Positions 42,453 through 51,190 of a DNA stretch of 64,000 bases are shown in pieces. Within the stretch, counting starts at the first letter, position 1. Each line of letters begins with the position of its first letter. The notes under the pieces are model-generated. The model saw nothing but the letters and a program-made list of their open reading frames with translations, ran no database searches and was not told the DNA's origin. The stretch covers positions 1-64,000 of the forward strand of contig JADYZW010000033.1 of NCBI GenBank assembly GCA_020852955.1, written 5' to 3'. The stretch comes from Deltaproteobacteria bacterium (lineage in GTDB: Bacteria > Desulfobacterota > Binatia > UTPRO1). The translations under genes were made by a program, and so were the position numbers.

Positions 42453-44168
42453 ATGGCTGAACGGTTCGATGTCATCGTGATCGGAGGTGGACCCGCGGGG
42501 TCCCTCTGCGCAGCGCTCCTGCGGCGCTACACGCCAGCCATGCGCGTGGCACTCGTCGAACGCGATCGGTTCCCCCGCTACCACATCGGCGAATCGTTCG
42601 TTCTGGAAGTGAACCGCATCCTGCAGGATGCCGGGGTCCTCGAGAAGGTCGAGGCTGCGGATTTCCTGCGCAAATGCGGCGCCACCTACGTCTGGGGAAC
42701 CGACCGTCGCCCGTGGCCGTTCCTCTTCAGCGAATCGACCGGGCAGCGACCGCACTTCGCGGGCATCCAAGACTACACCTTTCACGTCGAACGCGCCGAC
42801 TTCGACGCGCTGCTGCTCGACCACGCGCGAGATCTCGGCGTCGAGGTGTACCAGCCCGCGGCCGTCCGGGAGGTGCTGTTCGACGGCGAGCGCGCCGCCG
42901 GCATCCGTCTCGAGCGCGATGGCGAGACCCTGCAGCTCGACGGCCGCTTCATCGTCGACGCGAGCGGACGCGCCGGCATCCTCGCGCATCGCATCGGCAA
43001 TCGCATCTTCGATTCGCTCATCCGCAACCTGGCGGTCTACGGATACTGGCGAAACGCCGAGATCGACCCCGAATACAATGTCGGGTGGAACCCGGCGGCG
43101 ATCTCCGTCATCAGCGCGCCCGAAGGTTGGGTCTGGTACATCCCGATCCGACCGGGCGTGATCTCGGTCGGGTACGTCATGCCCGCCGAGACGTTCAGAC
43201 AGCGCCCGAGGAACGTCGACCTCGAAACCTACTACCGCAACCAGTTGCAGAGCGTCCCCGAGGTGGCGAAGTGGCTCCGCGACGGGGAATTGATCCATCA
43301 GGTCCATGCACCGTCGCGGGTCATGGTGGAGCGCGACTTCAACTACCTGCACAGTCGCCTGTGGGGACCCGGCTACGTCCTGATCGGGGACGCCGCGGGC
43401 TTCCTCGACCCGCTCTTCACCTTCGGCGTGTTCATGGCGGCGACCGGCGCGCAGCTCGCCGCCTATGCGATCGGCACCCTGCTCGACGAACGCGCGGTGG
43501 GAGCGACGGAAGAGCTCGTGCTCGGGGGCTACGAGCAGCACATCCGGACCTACTACGGGGCATTCGCCGCCATGCTCTACGTCTTCTATCGCTTCAACGG
43601 CGATCGCAGCGAGTACTGGCGCGCCGCCCGCGATCTCATCCAACGAGAATCGTTGCCGGCGAACATCACCGATCGCGAGGCGTTCATGGCGCTCGTCTTC
43701 GGGTTCGGCGTCAACACCTACGTCTTCCACGAGGCGACGCAGCACTTCGGCCAGGTCTCCATGCGGCGCATCTTCGACATGGGCAATGCGGAGGACGCCC
43801 CCATCGCGTGGAGCGATCCCGGCGAGTTCGGCGGCAAGGATCTCGACGACGAATCCCGGCCCGTTCTCGCGCGGACACCCGTCATCTCGGAAACGGTCAT
43901 CCCCATCCAGGGCACCGGGCGGATGATTCCCATGCGCCGACTTGAGTTCTCCACAGGCGACACCGCGCACTTTCCGCGGCACGTCTACGCCCCCGACTGG
44001 CTGAGCGAGATCGTGTGCAAACTCGATGGTTCGCGCACGGTGCGGGAGTTGACCAGCGTGCTCGCTCCCGGGCAAGTCTGGTTCGGCGCAAAGAAGCTCG
44101 AGCGCCGGGACGTCCTGCGGAGGACCCTCCGCATGCTGTACTCGCTGGGGGCCGTGGAGACGCGGTGA
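42453..44168 (+). CDS. Flavin-dependent halogenase-like protein with PqqD-like tail
   Basis: 571 aa. GGGPAGS (11-17) binds FAD; WVWYIP (226-231) is the WxWxIP signature of FADH2-dependent halogenases; YHIGESF, FLRKCGATYVWG (with a candidate catalytic Lys) and GDAAGFLDPLFTFGVFMA complete the family pattern. Residues of about 510-571 (LDGSRTVRELTSVL, RRDVLRRTLRMLYSLGAVE) have the winged-helix pattern of PqqD and of RiPP recognition elements. Some other halogenases have unrelated C-terminal domains, so this is not certain. It is coupled by GTGA to a Cys-motif protein. Halogenation of a peptide or small aromatic is possible; substrate unknown. Confidence 0.82.
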   Translation: MAERFDVIVIGGGPAGSLCAALLRRYTPAMRVALVERDRFPRYHIGESFVLEVNRILQDAGVLEKVEAADFLRKCGATYVWGTDRRPWPFLFSESTGQRPHFAGIQDYTFHVERADFDALLLDHARDLGVEVYQPAAVREVLFDGERAAGIRLERDGETLQLDGRFIVDASGRAGILAHRIGNRIFDSLIRNLAVYGYWRNAEIDPEYNVGWNPAAISVISAPEGWVWYIPIRPGVISVGYVMPAETFRQRPRNVDLETYYRNQLQSVPEVAKWLRDGELIHQVHAPSRVMVERDFNYLHSRLWGPGYVLIGDAAGFLDPLFTFGVFMAATGAQLAAYAIGTLLDERAVGATEELVLGGYEQHIRTYYGAFAAMLYVFYRFNGDRSEYWRAARDLIQRESLPANITDREAFMALVFGFGVNTYVFHEATQHFGQVSMRRIFDMGNAEDAPIAWSDPGEFGGKDLDDESRPVLARTPVISETVIPIQGTGRMIPMRRLEFSTGDTAHFPRHVYAPDWLSEIVCKLDGSRTVRELTSVLAPGQVWFGAKKLERRDVLRRTLRMLYSLGAVETR

Positions 44169-45355
44169 CCGGGCTGGTGCGGGTGGCCGGCGACCAGCTG
44201 TCGGACCTCCTCCGCCACCCGCCGGACGCCCCGATCGCCGTCGAGGTGACCTCGGCGCCCGCGAGCTGGGCGCCGCTGAAGCCGCTCCTGGCGCGGTTCA
44301 TCAGATCGTGCCGGGAGCGCGGGGTCGATCCACCCGTGTTCGGCGGCGTGCCGCTCTGTCTCTTCGGCTCCGAATGGCCAGGCTTCCCGAGCCGAGAGCG
44401 CACGACGACCGCCATCGGGCGTTGCGCGCCATGCCGGGCCCGGCGGGCATGCGGGTTCACCGCCGAGCTCCCCGACGAGCTGCTGGCGATCAGCGAGGGG
44501 ACGACGCTCCAACGCTGGCGCGACTACGGTGCCGCCTTCCGGCAGGTGACCGGCAGCAATGACGCGACGGCATGTACCCCGTTCGTCGAGCGCATCATGT
44601 CGGCCTATCGCGGACCGGTCAGTCTCGAGCCGTCGGTGCTGCTCCGTGGGGCCGTCGAGCCCGGCGCGCGTTTCGTGGTCTTTCCGCATCGGATGGCTCC
44701 CGGTCCCGGGGCCGAAGCGGAATATCGCGAGGTGCTGGCCTGCGTGCGCAGTTTGCTGGCCGAGATCGGAGCCGACCGCTGCGAAGGCGTCCTGCGCGCG
44801 CTCGCATCGCTGCCGCCGTCGCCGCTGCCCGTAGGCATGGAGCGCGGCACGGGATCCTGGATCCTCAAGGTCTATGTGCGGCTCGAGGACAAGCCGTCCG
44901 TCGAGAAGCAGGCGGCGCTCGAAGCGCTCTCACCCATCGGGGCGCGCCCGGATTCTGCGCTCCTTTCCGGCCTGCAGATGCTGGGGCTGGTGCTGGATCG
45001 CGGCGGGCTCCACACCATCAAGGCCTACGTCGTCGCCCAACCCTCCCGGCATGGAGCCGACGGGTTTCCCCCGGCGCTGGCGGCTGATCACCCACTGGTG
45101 ACGCTCACCGGAGATCACGCGCTCGCCACCCTCGACGTCTGGTGTCGCGGGGCGCCGCGAGCAAGCAAGTGGGACTGTAATGTGCGCGACCACTATCTGG
45201 CCGGCACGTGCGCCGAGCGCCTGGTGCGTCAGCTCGCGTCCCCGCAAAACGCCGCCCAGCTCCGCCCGCTGCTGATCGGGCCCACGTACCGGGCCGACGT
45301 CGTCGCGGTGGGCCTCCGCGCAACCACCGTGGCGCTCTACATGGAGCTGAATTGA
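44165..45355 (+). CDS. Unknown protein with isolated C-x2-C-x5-C motif (flavoenzyme partner 2)
   Basis: 396 aa, GTG start overlapping the halogenase stop. C87-x2-C90-x5-C96 (GRCAPCRARRAC) is followed by strand-rich sequence (SWILKVYVRLE, MLGLVLDRGG, KAYVV) and KWDCNVRDHY (K335) near the end. These features match the protein at 38259, which is also coupled to a flavoenzyme. The motif spacing equals that of twitch/SPASM auxiliary clusters but no radical SAM core is present. A redox partner that feeds or stores electrons for the flavoenzyme is one idea; a zinc-bound structural site is another. Confidence 0.72.
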   Translation: MTGLVRVAGDQLSDLLRHPPDAPIAVEVTSAPASWAPLKPLLARFIRSCRERGVDPPVFGGVPLCLFGSEWPGFPSRERTTTAIGRCAPCRARRACGFTAELPDELLAISEGTTLQRWRDYGAAFRQVTGSNDATACTPFVERIMSAYRGPVSLEPSVLLRGAVEPGARFVVFPHRMAPGPGAEAEYREVLACVRSLLAEIGADRCEGVLRALASLPPSPLPVGMERGTGSWILKVYVRLEDKPSVEKQAALEALSPIGARPDSALLSGLQMLGLVLDRGGLHTIKAYVVAQPSRHGADGFPPALAADHPLVTLTGDHALATLDVWCRGAPRASKWDCNVRDHYLAGTCAERLVRQLASPQNAAQLRPLLIGPTYRADVVAVGLRATTVALYMELN

Positions 45356-45497
45356 CCGTTGCCGACGGCCACGTCAGCACCCCGGCGGGCTCATGCGCCG
45401 GCTTCACGCGGCCGACGTATCCGCCGGGCCGGGAGTTTCGCGTTGACCGGTCCGAGCATGCGGTGGTACTGACGTCCCGCGTTCGTCGCGGTGACAG

Positions 45498-45527
45498 GTG
45501 CCGCACGGGAAGGCTTTGGCGTAGCGT
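45498..45527 (+). promoter_or_regulatory. Possible promoter of the HxsD-radical SAM-ferredoxin fusion gene
   Basis: GTGCCG (45498-45503), an 18-base spacer and TAGCGT (45522-45527) lie 58 bases before the ATG at 45586. It resembles the TTGCCG-N18-TAGATY elements before the other two HxsD loci, but both hexamers are weaker. Confidence 0.3.
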
Positions 45528-45585
45528 CAGCTGCGCTGGCCGGCCGCACGGAGACACCTGCGTTGGCCGGCCGTGACGCGATCCG

Positions 45586-47769
45586 ATGACCGAGTCCATC
45601 GAGTTCCACACCGACCTGTATCGGCGCGACGCGCTGCAGATGGTCGCGGCGAAGTACCGCGGTAACGCGAGCATCGAGCTCGCCGATTCGGGGCCGTACG
45701 TCGTGGCGCGAGTCGCGCCGTTCGCCGACGGCGCGCCGGAGGCGCTGTGCGACGAGTTCCGGACCGAGGCGTTCTCCGCCACGGCGCGGACGCTCCGCGA
45801 CGCGCCGGCGCGAGGTCCGGAACGCTCCGCCCCGAGTGACGAGCCGCCCTGGGCCCTGCTGCACCCGTTGGTGGAAGGCGCGAACCTCGCGCTCGGCTGG
45901 GCGCTGGAATCGCTCGGCCCGGTGCGCGGCGGAGCGACGACCATGACGCTCCGACACGAGCAGCACGGCCCCGCGCGCGTGACGATCCGGCGCAACGCCG
46001 GCGCCCCGCTGGGAGTCGCCCACACCGACCATCTGGACTTCCTGCTCATGAACGGCGGCAAGGGCACGTCGGAGACGGAGCCGTCGGTCGGCAGAGTGCT
46101 GCAAGCCGTCGCGCGCCTGCTGGAGACCTGCGAACCCGACGCCGAGGTGCTGGCGGCGCTGCTGCCGCACCGCGAGGCGCCTGCGGCTCCCGCCGCACGC
46201 GCCGGCGCCGGCACGCCGACGACGCCTGACGCCATCGGCCGCATCGCGCCCCACATCGATCCCGACGCACGCACGATATCCTTCGACTTCGACGAAACCG
46301 GAGTCAGCCGCCTCACGCTGTACGATGCCATCCTCACCTTCACGGACCGCTGCTACGTCGCGTTGACCCGCCTCGATGCCTCCCGCATCGGCGTGCGGCT
46401 GAAAGCACGCGGCGATACCTCGACGGACGCGCTACGCGCCTTGACGCGCGACGTGGTCAAGACCCTGAATCACCTGCGACGCACCGCCGTGGCCGGCGAC
46501 GGCCCGACCACTCCCGAACGCTACGCCGGCCTGACGCCGCTCCACCGGCGGGCCGTCGACGTCGCGGCACTCCTCGCCGAGCTCGACGCCGCGGACCCGG
46601 CGACGCTCGGCGTGGGATTCGAGCCGGAGCGCGGTCCGGGACACGAGAATCTCCGGATCATGAACATCCTCGGCACCGGCGCGTGCAACAGCGATTGCCT
46701 CTTTTGCTGCGAGAAGTTCAATCCGGGCAACCGGTTGATGCCGACCACGGACGCCACCCGCCAGGCCATCCTCGACGGCGCCGGCCAGTTCGACATGCTC
46801 TTCTTCGCGAGCGGCGAGCCGACGATCCACCCCAAGCTCTTCGAGCACGTCGAGCTCGCGAAGACCGTCGGTTTTTCCGCCTTCGGCATGTCCTCTCACT
46901 TCCGGACCTTCGCCGACCCCCGCTTCGCCTTGAAGGTGCTGCAGGCCGGATTCGAGTACTTCGACATCTCGCTGCACGCCGCCGACCCCGCGGGGCAGCT
47001 GGCGGTCAACCCGATCGGCGACGACGGCGCGTCGCTCTTCGAGGCCCTCAAGGGCCTGGCGGTGATCTATCGCCTCGCCGACGCGCTCGGCATCCGCGTC
47101 AGCATCACGCAGAAGATCGTCGTCTCGCGTCTGAACGTTCTCGAGCTCGAGCCGATCTTCCGTGCCACCTACGAGCGCGGCGTCCGCAATTTCATCCTCC
47201 AGCCGGTCCGGGCTCTCGGCCTCGCCTCCGACCGCCACGACGCGCTGGCGATCTCGGAGGACGAGATCCTGCCGCACTTGAACGAGTTCCTCCGTGCGAC
47301 CGAAGGCCTCGGCGCCGAGATCAAGCCCTACGGGTTCTCGCGTCTTGGACTCTTCACCGGCGCGCACGTGGTGCACGAGCAGAACCGCGTCAAGAACGTC
47401 ATGGGGAAGCACAAGCAGGCGCAGACTCCCCTCGGTCTTCCGGAGAGCGCGGAAGATCGGCCGACCGACGACCGCTTCTGGATCGAGGTGCGGACGCCGC
47501 TCGACGAGCGCTTCGCCTTCGCGGCCGATGGCGAGGCTCCGGTGCTCGACGTGGCGCTGGGGCGCGGCGCACGCCTGCCGTTCGGCTGCCGCATGGGATC
47601 GTGCGGCATGTGCTGCGCGCGCCTGCTCGAGGGCAGCGTCGATCAGAGCACGCAGATCTTTCTGACCGAGGAGCAGGCGCGCCAGGGGTACGTCCTCCTC
47701 TGCCAAGCGCGCCCGCGCTCGGACGCCGTGCTCATGATGTGCACGGACGACGAAATCGACAAGCTCTAG
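45586..47769 (+). CDS. Fusion: two HxsD-like domains, radical SAM domain and [2Fe-2S] ferredoxin
   Basis: 727 aa in five parts. Residues 1-72 match the short HxsD-like proteins (LYRRDALQMVAAKYRGNA). Residues 85-195 are an unassigned domain with HTDHLDFLLMNGGKG. Residues 228-302 match the long HxsD-like proteins (LYDAILTFTDRCYVALTR). Residues 355-600 form a radical SAM domain with CNSDCLFC (C367, C371, C374), ASGEP and ISLHA. Residues 640-727 form a plant-type ferredoxin with C668-x4-C673-x2-C676-x29-C706. The other two loci encode the same HxsD pair as separate genes, so this fusion shows the pair works with a radical SAM enzyme and suggests a built-in electron donor. No SPASM motif is seen. 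Confidence 0.85.
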   Translation: MTESIEFHTDLYRRDALQMVAAKYRGNASIELADSGPYVVARVAPFADGAPEALCDEFRTEAFSATARTLRDAPARGPERSAPSDEPPWALLHPLVEGANLALGWALESLGPVRGGATTMTLRHEQHGPARVTIRRNAGAPLGVAHTDHLDFLLMNGGKGTSETEPSVGRVLQAVARLLETCEPDAEVLAALLPHREAPAAPAARAGAGTPTTPDAIGRIAPHIDPDARTISFDFDETGVSRLTLYDAILTFTDRCYVALTRLDASRIGVRLKARGDTSTDALRALTRDVVKTLNHLRRTAVAGDGPTTPERYAGLTPLHRRAVDVAALLAELDAADPATLGVGFEPERGPGHENLRIMNILGTGACNSDCLFCCEKFNPGNRLMPTTDATRQAILDGAGQFDMLFFASGEPTIHPKLFEHVELAKTVGFSAFGMSSHFRTFADPRFALKVLQAGFEYFDISLHAADPAGQLAVNPIGDDGASLFEALKGLAVIYRLADALGIRVSITQKIVVSRLNVLELEPIFRATYERGVRNFILQPVRALGLASDRHDALAISEDEILPHLNEFLRATEGLGAEIKPYGFSRLGLFTGAHVVHEQNRVKNVMGKHKQAQTPLGLPESAEDRPTDDRFWIEVRTPLDERFAFAADGEAPVLDVALGRGARLPFGCRMGSCGMCCARLLEGSVDQSTQIFLTEEQARQGYVLLCQARPRSDAVLMMCTDDEIDKL

Positions 47770-47851
47770 CTCGTGCGCCCGCACGAAGCGTCGGGTCCGT
47801 GGGCGCGGAGCGCCCGCGGACGCCCCGGCCGCCATGCGGCCGCGCGCCGGG

Positions 47852-49582
47852 TCAACCGTTCGCGTCGCGGTGTTTGCCGTGGCCGGCGGCGCGGTGGTGG
47901 CGGTCGGTCAGGAACGTACGCAGCCGGTTCACGGCGCGGCGGAGCGCTTCGACGTCTTCGCCGTCGGGAGGCGTCTCGAGCACGAGCCGCAGCGGGCCGC
48001 GCTCCGTCAGCGGCGGGGCGATCCGCATTCGCAGCGTCCGCCCGCCGGGCCTGCGCAGCAGCAGGCGGCCGCCGTCGACGCCGTCGAGCGTATACTCGCC
48101 CGCGAGAGCCGCGCCTGGCGCGATCGACGCCGACAACGCCTCGACACCGCGCGGCGAGAGGTCGAGCTGGTCGAAGTGCGCCAGGTCGAACTCGATGTTC
48201 TCTTCCGGAACCAGCCAGAGGAGGGTCCGCACGCGCGCGAGGCGCTCCTGCGGCACGAAGCGCAGCACATCGTCCTCGAGCCGCGCCGTTCCCTCCTCGG
48301 CCCAGCCGGCCAGCGCCTCCGGAATGACCTCGGTCATGTCGGCGCCGAAGATGTGACGGAACTCGTCGCGATCCACGGTGTCCTTGTCGCGCAACAGGTG
48401 GACGAGGAAGCTGCGCGCCTCGTCGGCGACGTCGATCGCGTGCCCGACATAGTCGCCGGGCCCCGCGACCGCCGGATCGTCATGCGGGTCGCGCGCGGTG
48501 ATCGCAGCGGTCCCGAAGAGCACCGAGCGCGCGGAACGTCCGAGCCCGAGCAGGTTCAGCGGACGGCGCGCCTCGCTCGTGAGCGCAGTGTACGAGTACT
48601 GCGGTTGCGTCTCCGGCGTCCCCCCCCAGGCGTCGTCCGGCATCGCGTCGCCTCGCATCAACATCATGTGATGTCCGGAGCCGACGCGGACGACGTAGCC
48701 GGTGCGCGCCGCCACGTCCGGCAGTGCGGCAGGCACGACCGCTTCGAACGCCTTCATGTGGCGCCAGAAGGCCTCGATCGATCCGCCGAAGTGGCTCTCC
48801 ACGTAGGCGCGCGTCGGCGTGAGCATGAAGATGTCGACCCATGCGGGACGGAACCGCGTCAGCACCGTCTCGATCTCGGCGATCATGCCCGTCGGAGTCG
48901 TGCCCTCGAGGCCGAGCAGGAAGTCGCAGGCGATGTTCCCGATCCCCACCGCCTTCAGGTCGTCGAAGCTGCGCTCGATCATCTCGATGCCCTGCCGGCC
49001 ACGGTTGTGGCGCGCGTTGATCTCGGGGTCGAGCGTCTCGATGCCGAAGGACAGTTGCCTGAAGCCGTACGTCGCCAGCACCTCCATGCGTTCGCGGTTC
49101 ATCACCGCCGGATCGAACTCGAGGCGGCGCGACGCGCGCGGATCCCAGAGGAGGTGTCGTTCGAGCGCTTCGAGAACCTCGCGCAGCATCTTCGCCGGCA
49201 GCACCGACGGAGTCCCGCCGCCGATGTACAGCGCGTGAAAGGTGAGCGGCCGCACCGCGGGACCCAGGATCTCCAGCGCATGCGTGACGCGAGCAACCCA
49301 GTTCTTCAGGAGCGCCGGCGACGACGGCCGCAGCCGGTCGTAGTTGCAGAAGTCGCAGATCGACTTGCAGAACGGCACGTGGAGATAGACGCAGTTCAGC
49401 GGCTCCATCGCGGACACCGGACGCGCGAGCGCGCGCTTCCAGAGTGCCGCAACTTGCTCGAGTGTCCAGCTCGACTCGGGTCCGCGCAGGTAGGCGAGCC
49501 GGGACGCGTCCCCGAGCTTCGATACCTCCATGTACCGGTCGTGCAGCGCCCGGCGCCGGCTCGATCCAATGTCGTCGGCCAC
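47852..49582 (-). CDS. HemN/HemW-like radical SAM protein with C-terminal extension
   Basis: About 576 aa. YLHVPFCKSICDFCNY carries the CxxxCxxC (C72, C76, C79), IGGGTPS is the HemN/HemW form of the glycine motif, and QLSFGIETLD and HNRGR are family signatures. HemW is shorter (near 380-400 aa) and is a heme chaperone; this protein has about 100 extra C-terminal residues (LLWLVPEENIEFDLAHFD, LLLRRPGGRTLRMRI), so neither heme chaperone nor coproporphyrinogen oxidase can be assumed. Start uncertain: GTG at 49582 has a nearby AGGGA; ATG at 49531 and a far upstream start are alternatives. It converges with the fusion gene. Confidence 0.78.
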   Translation of the reverse strand: MADDIGSSRRRALHDRYMEVSKLGDASRLAYLRGPESSWTLEQVAALWKRALARPVSAMEPLNCVYLHVPFCKSICDFCNYDRLRPSSPALLKNWVARVTHALEILGPAVRPLTFHALYIGGGTPSVLPAKMLREVLEALERHLLWDPRASRRLEFDPAVMNRERMEVLATYGFRQLSFGIETLDPEINARHNRGRQGIEMIERSFDDLKAVGIGNIACDFLLGLEGTTPTGMIAEIETVLTRFRPAWVDIFMLTPTRAYVESHFGGSIEAFWRHMKAFEAVVPAALPDVAARTGYVVRVGSGHHMMLMRGDAMPDDAWGGTPETQPQYSYTALTSEARRPLNLLGLGRSARSVLFGTAAITARDPHDDPAVAGPGDYVGHAIDVADEARSFLVHLLRDKDTVDRDEFRHIFGADMTEVIPEALAGWAEEGTARLEDDVLRFVPQERLARVRTLLWLVPEENIEFDLAHFDQLDLSPRGVEALSASIAPGAALAGEYTLDGVDGGRLLLRRPGGRTLRMRIAPPLTERGPLRLVLETPPDGEDVEALRRAVNRLRTFLTDRHHRAAGHGKHRDANG

Positions 49583-49676
49583 GAGGGGATCCCTGACACA
49601 CGATCCGCCCGGCGCGCAAACGAGGGGCACGGAAACGCCGCGCCGTCGCGTCGGCAGGAGGGACTCCCGGCGCGGA

Positions 49677-51041
49677 TCACGGGCTCGGCGCGCCGCCGGC
49701 GTCATGCACGCACCGGAATCCGATCAAATAGGATCCCACGCGGCCGTGCGCAATCGCCGGCGGCAACACGGGCACGACGAAACGGAGCCCCAACCGGAAC
49801 GCCTCCACGTCACCGTCCAGCCACGAACCGCCGAGCACCAGTTCGTCCTCGGTAGCGGACCCTTGCGAGAGCACCCACTCGGCGAGGTTGCCTTCCAGGT
49901 CGCATACGCCGAACGGGCTGCGGCCGGCCGGGAACGAGCAGCGCGGAGAGAGTCCCGGAAAGCCGTCCGCCGGCCATGGCTCGCCTTCGGGCACGGTCGC
50001 GTACGCGGCATGGCCGGTCGAAGGCTTTTCGCCGAAGTTTCCCCGCAGCGTGCCATCGTGAAGATCGATTTCGTCGCCCCACGGAAAGACGTCGAGCCCC
50101 TGCCCGCGCGCGGCGCGCATCCACTCCGCCTCGGTCGGCAGGCGCCCCTGGTCCCACCGGCAATAGGCCTCGGCTTCGGGGAACGACACGCACGGTTGCG
50201 ACACCTCCTCGTCGCCCGTCACCAGATCGGCGCAAACCGACGCAGCAACCTCGGGAGCCCGGCATGCTCCCGCCACCACGCAGCGCCGATATGCAGCGAC
50301 CGTGACCTCGCCTTCGTCGATGGCGAAGCGTTCGACGCGGTACAGCCGCGGCGGCGGCGCACCCGGCGGCGCATCGGGCCCGGTGTCCCCGATCCACACC
50401 GGGCCGGCCGGGATGAAGCAACGACCGTCGCGACATGTCTCGCGCTCGTTCGCTTCGGCCGCCGCCCAGAGCTCGGACCGTCGCAACACCGCCTGGCGCG
50501 CCCGCCGCCGCGCTTCTTCCACGCTCGCGCTCATCCGCAGCCGGAACGCCATGTCAGGCTCGACGCGGGCACCACGGTCGCGCAGCGATCCACGCAGCAC
50601 CTCGAGCGCATCGGGGCGCGCGTAGTGGAGGAACGTGTAGAACGGAATCACCCGAATTCCTGCGAGGTCCAGATGCTCGACTAGTGCGTGGACGGTCGGG
50701 CTCGGCCCCTCGCTCCAAATCGGGAATCCCAAATAGAGATCGCGAACGCCTCCGAGGTCACGGAGCGCCGCGAGCGCCGCGGCGGGAATGTCGTGCGGAT
50801 CGGCCGCGAATGGGGACGCCGAGAAACGCACCAAGCGCCCTCCGAGCATCGCGGAGATCTCGTCCGCCACGGCCGCCGTTCGACCGGTCCAACTGTGGAC
50901 GGCGACCAGTACCGCAGGATTGCGCGCGCCTGCTTCGCGCGAGGCCGTCGGCGCGTCGCCTCCCTCGGGCACCGGTCGGCATGCCACGCACACGAGGAAC
51001 GCCAGCACGCCGATTCGCCGCGAACGCTGCCCCCCCGCCAA
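49677..51041 (-). CDS. Lipoprotein-type protein with flavodoxin-like and FGE-sulfatase domains
   Basis: 454 aa. A basic start (RSRR) and short hydrophobic segment ending in CVACRP look like a lipoprotein or secretion signal. Residues of about 40-175 are flavodoxin-like (LVAVHSWTGRTAAVADEI, YLGFPIWSEGPSPTV). Residues 205-450 match the formylglycine-generating/SUMF1 fold: CFIPAGPVWIGD, FAIDEGEVTVAAY, RLPTEAEWMRAARG, VCDLEGNLAEWV, IGFRC. Fusing the two is unusual. The frame opens with TTG; an ATG at 51051 would be in frame only if the 7-G run at 51030-51036 were one base shorter, so the start may hide a frameshift or sequencing slip. Confidence 0.78.
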   Translation of the reverse strand: MAGGQRSRRIGVLAFLVCVACRPVPEGGDAPTASREAGARNPAVLVAVHSWTGRTAAVADEISAMLGGRLVRFSASPFAADPHDIPAAALAALRDLGGVRDLYLGFPIWSEGPSPTVHALVEHLDLAGIRVIPFYTFLHYARPDALEVLRGSLRDRGARVEPDMAFRLRMSASVEEARRRARQAVLRRSELWAAAEANERETCRDGRCFIPAGPVWIGDTGPDAPPGAPPPRLYRVERFAIDEGEVTVAAYRRCVVAGACRAPEVAASVCADLVTGDEEVSQPCVSFPEAEAYCRWDQGRLPTEAEWMRAARGQGLDVFPWGDEIDLHDGTLRGNFGEKPSTGHAAYATVPEGEPWPADGFPGLSPRCSFPAGRSPFGVCDLEGNLAEWVLSQGSATEDELVLGGSWLDGDVEAFRLGLRFVVPVLPPAIAHGRVGSYLIGFRCVHDAGGAPSP

Positions 51042-51150
51042 AGCCCGCCATCGCTAGTACGGCCCCGCAAGCGAAGTCAACGCAAGGCCGAGGCTCGCTG
51101 GTGTCGCCCATCGACACTACCCGAAGCCTCACTCGGATCGGCGACCAAAC

Positions 51151-51180
51151 TTGTCAGCGCGGAGGGACCGCGGCTAGAGT
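51151..51180 (+). promoter_or_regulatory. Predicted promoter giving a near-leaderless TPR transcript
   Basis: TTGTCA (51151-51156), an 18-base spacer and TAGAGT (51175-51180) end 10 bases before the ATG at 51191. There is no ribosome-binding site in the 10 bases, which fits a leaderless mRNA. Confidence 0.5.
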
Positions 51181-51190
51181 CGTTCGGCCC

